This document shows, piece by piece, positions 60,436 through 64,000 of a DNA stretch of 64,000 nt (the stretch's first letter is position 1; each line of letters opens with the position of its first letter). Below the pieces are notes generated by a model. It made no database searches. It was not told the DNA's origin and worked only from the letters and a program-made list of their open reading frames with translations. The stretch is from Planctomycetota bacterium (GTDB lineage: Bacteria > Planctomycetota > UBA1135 > GCA-002686595). The stretch is taken from contig SIAI01000010.1 in assembly GCA_009691855.1 (NCBI GenBank), forward strand, positions 1 through 64,000, read 5' to 3'. A program made the position numbers and the translations under genes.

Positions 60436-61689
60436 TCAGGGCGACGCCAGCGCGACGTGGATCGGGAACGCCTCGGTCAGCTCCGCCACCACGCCGCGCA
60501 CTCTGCGCAACACGCTTTCGTCGCTCGGCGCATGCAGCACGTCGGCGATGGCCGCGCCGAGGCGCAGGATCTCGTTGTGCCCGAGGCCCCGCGCGGTGAC
60601 GGCCGCGGTGCCGAGGCGCACGCCGGAGGCCTTCATCGGCGGCTGCGGGTCGTAGGGGATCAGGTTCTTGTTGCAGGTGATGTGCACCGCGCCGAGCGCG
60701 TTCTCGGCCTGGGCGCCGGTCAGGCCGAGGCCCGACACGTCGACCAGCATCAGGTGGTTCTCGGTGCCGCCCGAGACGATGCGCAGACCACGCTCGCTCA
60801 GCACGCGCGCCAGCGTGGCGGCGTTGTCCACCACCGCGCGCGCGTAGGCCTGGAACTCCTTCGACGCGGCCTCGCGCAGGGCCACGGCCTTGGCCGCGAC
60901 GATGTGCATGAACGGCCCGCCCTGGCCGCCGGGGAACACGGCGCTGTTGAGCTTCTTCAGCCACGGCTCCTTGCACACGATCAGGCCACCGCGCGGGCCG
61001 CGCAGGGTCTTGTGCGTCGTCATCGTGACCACGTCCGCGTGCGGCACGGGCGAGGGATGCACGCCGGCCGCCACCAGGCCGGCGATGTGCGCCTGGTCCA
61101 CGAGCAGGAGCGCGCCGACCTCCCGGGCGATGCTGGCGAAGGCCGCGAAATCGAGCGTGCGCGAATAGGCCGAGGCTCCGGCCAGGATCAGCTTGGGACG
61201 CACGCTCTGGGCCTGCGCGCGCACGCGCTCCATGTCGATGCGCTCGCTCTCCTTCTCCACGCCGTAGGAGTGGATCTCGTAGAACAGGCCCGAGAAGTTC
61301 TTGGGGTGGCCGTGCGACAGGTGTCCGCCGTGGTCGAGCGACAGCCCCAGGATCTTGTCCTTGGGCTCGAGCATGGCCATCAGCGCGGCCACGTTGGCCT
61401 GCGTGCCGCTGTGCGGCTGGACGTTGGCGGCCTCGGCCCCGAACAGACTGCGCGCGCGCGCCAGGCACAGCTCCTCGACCGCGTCCACGTGCTCGCAGCC
61501 GCCGTAGTAGCGCTTGCCCGGGTAGCCCTCGGCGTACTTGTCCGTCAGGCGCGTGCCCATCGCGGCCAGCACCTCGGTCGAGGTGTGGTTCTCGGAAGCG
61601 ATCAGCTCGAGGTGCGCCTCCTGGCGGCGTTCCTCCGCGCCCACGGCTTTCCAGACGGGGTCGTCGCTCGCGAAGCGGGGTCGCTCCAT
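60436..61689 (-). CDS. glyA: Serine hydroxymethyltransferase
   Basis: 417 residues. GlyA makes glycine and methylene-THF from serine, PLP-dependent. Features: LELIASENHTSTEVLAAMGT, LTDKYAEGYPGKRYYGGCEH, VQPHSGTQANVAALMA, DQAHIAGLVAAGVHPSPVP, VVTMTTHKTLRGPRGGLIV (PLP Lys), GGQGGPFMHIVAAKAVAL and the end block YDPQPPMKASGVRLGTAAVT. ATG 61689; upstream GTG frames add residues with no homology. Divergent from the DUF1573 gene over 197 bp. Confidence 0.97.
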   Translation of the reverse strand: MERPRFASDDPVWKAVGAEERRQEAHLELIASENHTSTEVLAAMGTRLTDKYAEGYPGKRYYGGCEHVDAVEELCLARARSLFGAEAANVQPHSGTQANVAALMAMLEPKDKILGLSLDHGGHLSHGHPKNFSGLFYEIHSYGVEKESERIDMERVRAQAQSVRPKLILAGASAYSRTLDFAAFASIAREVGALLLVDQAHIAGLVAAGVHPSPVPHADVVTMTTHKTLRGPRGGLIVCKEPWLKKLNSAVFPGGQGGPFMHIVAAKAVALREAASKEFQAYARAVVDNAATLARVLSERGLRIVSGGTENHLMLVDVSGLGLTGAQAENALGAVHITCNKNLIPYDPQPPMKASGVRLGTAAVTARGLGHNEILRLGAAIADVLHAPSDESVLRRVRGVVAELTEAFPIHVALASP

Positions 61690-61886
61690 GGAATGTGCGG
61701 AAGGCGCCAGAGACTCGTGCGGTTTGGAGGGGCTCACGGTGGCGTGCCATTGTTCCGTGCGCCCGTCCGCGGTTCCATCGCGGGCACGGAGGTTGCGCTC
61801 GCCGAAGACCCCGGCGGGTACCCTTGGGGTTGCGCAGAGGCCGCGCCATGCCGGATCCTCTGGCTCACGGCCTCCTGTCCGCGATC

Positions 61887-63041
61887 ATGATCCGACGCCT
61901 CGCGCTGCTCGTCCCGTTGTTCCTCGTCCCGCTCCTGTTGGGGGCCTGCGGCGCCGCGGCCACACCGACCGGCAAGGGGTTGGTGCTGCTCCCCTACGAC
62001 GGGCCGCTGGGACGCGGGGTCAAGGAACGCGACGCGCGCACGAACTTCTTCGACTTCGGTCGCGTGCCGGACGGCGACAACGCACAGCACGTCTTCCGTC
62101 TGCGCAACGAGGATCCCGCGCCGGTCTCGATCCTCAAGCTGGATCCCGGCTGCGGCTGCACCGTGGCCGCGCTGCGCGTGATCCACGCCGACGGCTCGAT
62201 CGAGAAGGGCGAGGCGATCCACTCCAAGGCGCCGAAGCTGCTGACCCTCTTGCCGGGTGAGCTGGCCGAGATCGAGGTGCAGATCTCCACGCGCGACATG
62301 GTCAACAAGAACCTCGACAAGCTGATCACGCTGCGCGTGCTCACCGACTCGGTCAACGGGTACTTCCTCACGCTCGAGGTGCACATCCTGGTCGAGCAGC
62401 CCTTCACCGCGGTGCCGGGCGCGATCGCGCTCGGCAGCATCCCCGAGTCGGGCGGCGGCGAGGGCAAGGTCGAGATCGTGCCTTCGGGCGGCTTCCACTA
62501 CGAGCTGGGCGAGCTCGGGACCGTGCCGGCCGGCGTGCACGCCAGCCTGCTCAAGGAGATCCGCAACGAGTTCCCGGTGTGGACGCTGCGCGCCGGCTTC
62601 GACGCGCCGCTGGCGCGCGGACCGCGCAACGAACTCCTGCGCATCCCCACCTTCGAGGCCGAGGGCGTGCCGGGGCGCGGAATCGAGGTGCCGCTGACGG
62701 CCATGGTGGTCGAGGACCTGGCCAGCGAACCCGCGCGCCTGGTCTTCGCGGCAGCGCGCGACGCCGCCGCGCACGGCACGGTGGAGCTCTACTCGCGCCT
62801 CGCCGGCCAGCGCCTGCGCGTGACGGCCGTGGACGTGCCCGAGGCCCAGCGCGCGCAGCTCGCGGCGCGCTTCGAGCCGGTGGAGGCCGACGCCGAGGGC
62901 ACCAGCCGGCGCTGGCGCATCACGCTGGAGACGCAGCCGCCGTTGGCGGAGACGCCGATGCTGTCGGGCAAGCTGCTCGTGCACCTCGACGATCCGCAGC
63001 ACCCGAGCCACGAGCTCGAGTTCGTCGTGCACCTGAAGTAA
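61887..63041 (+). CDS. Lipoprotein with DUF1573-like domain
   Basis: 384 residues from ATG 61887, chosen because it opens a strong lipoprotein signal (MIRRLALLVPLFLVPLLLGA followed by C, lipobox LGAC); another ATG at 61848 only lengthens the leader. The first 100 mature residues have the DUF1573 pattern, DFGRVPDGDNAQHVFRLRNE with KLDPGCGCTVAALRV (the C-G-C motif), which is common in Planctomycetota and Bacteroidota. A second beta domain of about 150 residues follows (VPLTAMVVEDLASEPARLVF). Function unknown; likely outside the cell or in the periplasm. Converges with tyrS 5 bp away. Confidence 0.82.
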   Translation: MIRRLALLVPLFLVPLLLGACGAAATPTGKGLVLLPYDGPLGRGVKERDARTNFFDFGRVPDGDNAQHVFRLRNEDPAPVSILKLDPGCGCTVAALRVIHADGSIEKGEAIHSKAPKLLTLLPGELAEIEVQISTRDMVNKNLDKLITLRVLTDSVNGYFLTLEVHILVEQPFTAVPGAIALGSIPESGGGEGKVEIVPSGGFHYELGELGTVPAGVHASLLKEIRNEFPVWTLRAGFDAPLARGPRNELLRIPTFEAEGVPGRGIEVPLTAMVVEDLASEPARLVFAAARDAAAHGTVELYSRLAGQRLRVTAVDVPEAQRAQLAARFEPVEADAEGTSRRWRITLETQPPLAETPMLSGKLLVHLDDPQHPSHELEFVVHLK

Positions 63042-63046
63042 CGGGT

Positions 63047-64000
63047 CTACGGCGCCGGCTTGACGCGCGCGAAGCGGCGCTTGCCAACCTGGATCAGATG
63101 CTCGTCGGCGGCCAGCAACGGCGTGGTCACATCCTTGATGACCTTCCCGTTGACCTTGACGCCGCCCTGACCGATCAGTCGGCGCGCCTCTGAGCTGGAG
63201 GCGGCGAGGCCTATCAGGTGAAGGAGTGTCGGCAAGCTCGTGGCGTGTGCCGCGGGCAGCGGCCAGGAGACGATGGGGATCTCCGCCGGCAGCTCCTTTT
63301 CGACGAAGCGCCGATCGAACTCCGCGCGCGCTGCCTGCGCTGCTTCGCGGCCATGGAGGAGCTCCACGAGCTCTGCCGCCAGACGCGCCTTAGCCTCGCG
63401 TGGGTGGCCGCCGAGCAGCGTCTTGCGCTCGTCGTCGCCGATGCGCGTCAGGAGCTCGAACCACACCGGCATGGCCCCGTCGACGATGCTCATCGTCTTG
63501 CCGAAGACCTCCTGCGGCGCGTCGGTGAGCCCGATCGTGTTGCCGTAGGACTTGGACATCTTGCGTCCGTCGAGACCGTTGATGAGCGGAGACATGAGAA
63601 CTACCTGAGGCTCCTGACCCACCTGGGACTGCAGGTCGCGACCCACCAACAGGTTGAACAGCTGGTCGGTGCCGCCGAACTCGACGTCGGCCTTCACCAT
63701 CACCGAGTCCCAGCCCTGCATGACCGGGTAGACGAGCTCGTGCAGGCCGATGGGCGTGTCGCTGCTCAGGCGCTTCTGGAAGTCCTCGCGCGCCAGCGTT
63801 TGCGCGACTGTGCGCCGAGCCAGGAGGCGCAGCAAGTCCTCGAACCGCATAGCGTCGAACCACTCGGAGTTGCGACGCACCTCCGTCCGCCGCATGTCGA
63901 GCAGGATTCCGGCCTGCTCAGTGTAGGTCCCCAGGTTTGCCTGGACCTCCTCGCGCGTGAGCTGTGGGCGGAGCTTGTTGCGGCCTGAGGGGTCGCCCAC
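63047..64000 (-). CDS. tyrS: Tyrosyl-tRNA synthetase, C-terminal part (cut by window edge)
   Basis: 317 residues visible; the N-terminus with the HIGH motif lies beyond 64000. Present are the GDPSGRNKLRPQ block, PVMQGWDSVMVKADVEFGGT (tyrosine recognition region), VLMSPLINGLDGRKMSKSYG (KMSKS) with NTIGLTD, and a C-terminal S4 RNA-binding domain (SSEARRLIGQGGVKVNGKVI and LIQVGKRRFARVK). It charges tRNA-Tyr. The sequence order fits the bacterial TyrS type. Third-position GC seems lower than in nearby genes. Confidence 0.97.
   Translation of the reverse strand: MGDPSGRNKLRPQLTREEVQANLGTYTEQAGILLDMRRTEVRRNSEWFDAMRFEDLLRLLARRTVAQTLAREDFQKRLSSDTPIGLHELVYPVMQGWDSVMVKADVEFGGTDQLFNLLVGRDLQSQVGQEPQVVLMSPLINGLDGRKMSKSYGNTIGLTDAPQEVFGKTMSIVDGAMPVWFELLTRIGDDERKTLLGGHPREAKARLAAELVELLHGREAAQAARAEFDRRFVEKELPAEIPIVSWPLPAAHATSLPTLLHLIGLAASSSEARRLIGQGGVKVNGKVIKDVTTPLLAADEHLIQVGKRRFARVKPAP

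Overview
The window is a GC-rich bacterial chromosome segment with 49 protein-coding features I can support, no rRNA, tRNA or CRISPR array, and several dispersed repeats. No marker settles the taxonomy. A Planctomycetota-like genome fits best: secreted HEAT-repeat proteins, an FHA-type Ser/Thr kinase, DUF1573 and prepilin-type proteins, an XPB-type helicase, a tandem-fused UvrA, many GTG/TTG starts and little Shine-Dalgarno signal. This is inference, not proof.

Layout. 1-7.6 kb: an IS3 transposase fragment at the left edge, about 600 bp of non-coding DNA with strong hairpins, a secreted HEAT-repeat protein, then a leftward chain of a hydrolase-like secreted protein, a membrane protein with a spermidine-synthase-like domain and a small membrane protein. 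This part looks less GC-rich than the rest. 7.6-15.2 kb: purM and a Nudix hydrolase leftward; dxr-rseP-ubiA rightward; a CCA-adding-type nucleotidyltransferase leftward; a membrane-anchored small protein rightward. 15.2-31 kb: two repeat elements, then a leftward gene series, in transcription order uvrA (double length), XPB helicase, XPB-partner protein, thiE, thiL, tsaE, tolC-like and a HEAT-repeat protein, most with 4-bp stop/start overlaps. 31-37 kb: leftward galE, MBL-fold hydrolase, M28 peptidase, dacB-type carboxypeptidase and inositol-monophosphatase family. 37-42 kb: leftward aroA, three prepilin-like genes and a HEAT-repeat protein. 42-49 kb: purC-purE rightward; gap-pgk-rpe-accD-panB and a putative lipoprotein leftward. 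49.5-56.8 kb: tilS, a repeat, then yggS, FHA/kinase, DUF167, purine nucleoside phosphorylase and purN rightward, most of them overlapping. 56.8-64 kb: a palindromic element, a secreted protein, mtnA, a small protein with an internal duplication, a chimeric palindromic element, glyA, a DUF1573 lipoprotein and tyrS, which is cut by the right edge.

Functionally most genes are housekeeping: purine synthesis (purM, purC, purE, purN), isoprenoid, shikimate, pantothenate, fatty-acid and thiamine routes, lower glycolysis and tRNA maturation. The most unusual features are (i) three roughly 166-bp palindromic elements that share a central core but carry two different pairs of arms, one element being a clean chimera of the other two types, all in tail-to-tail gene junctions; (ii) a coupled uvrA(double)-XPB-XPB-partner operon; and (iii) an FHA kinase placed between yggS and the DUF167 gene.
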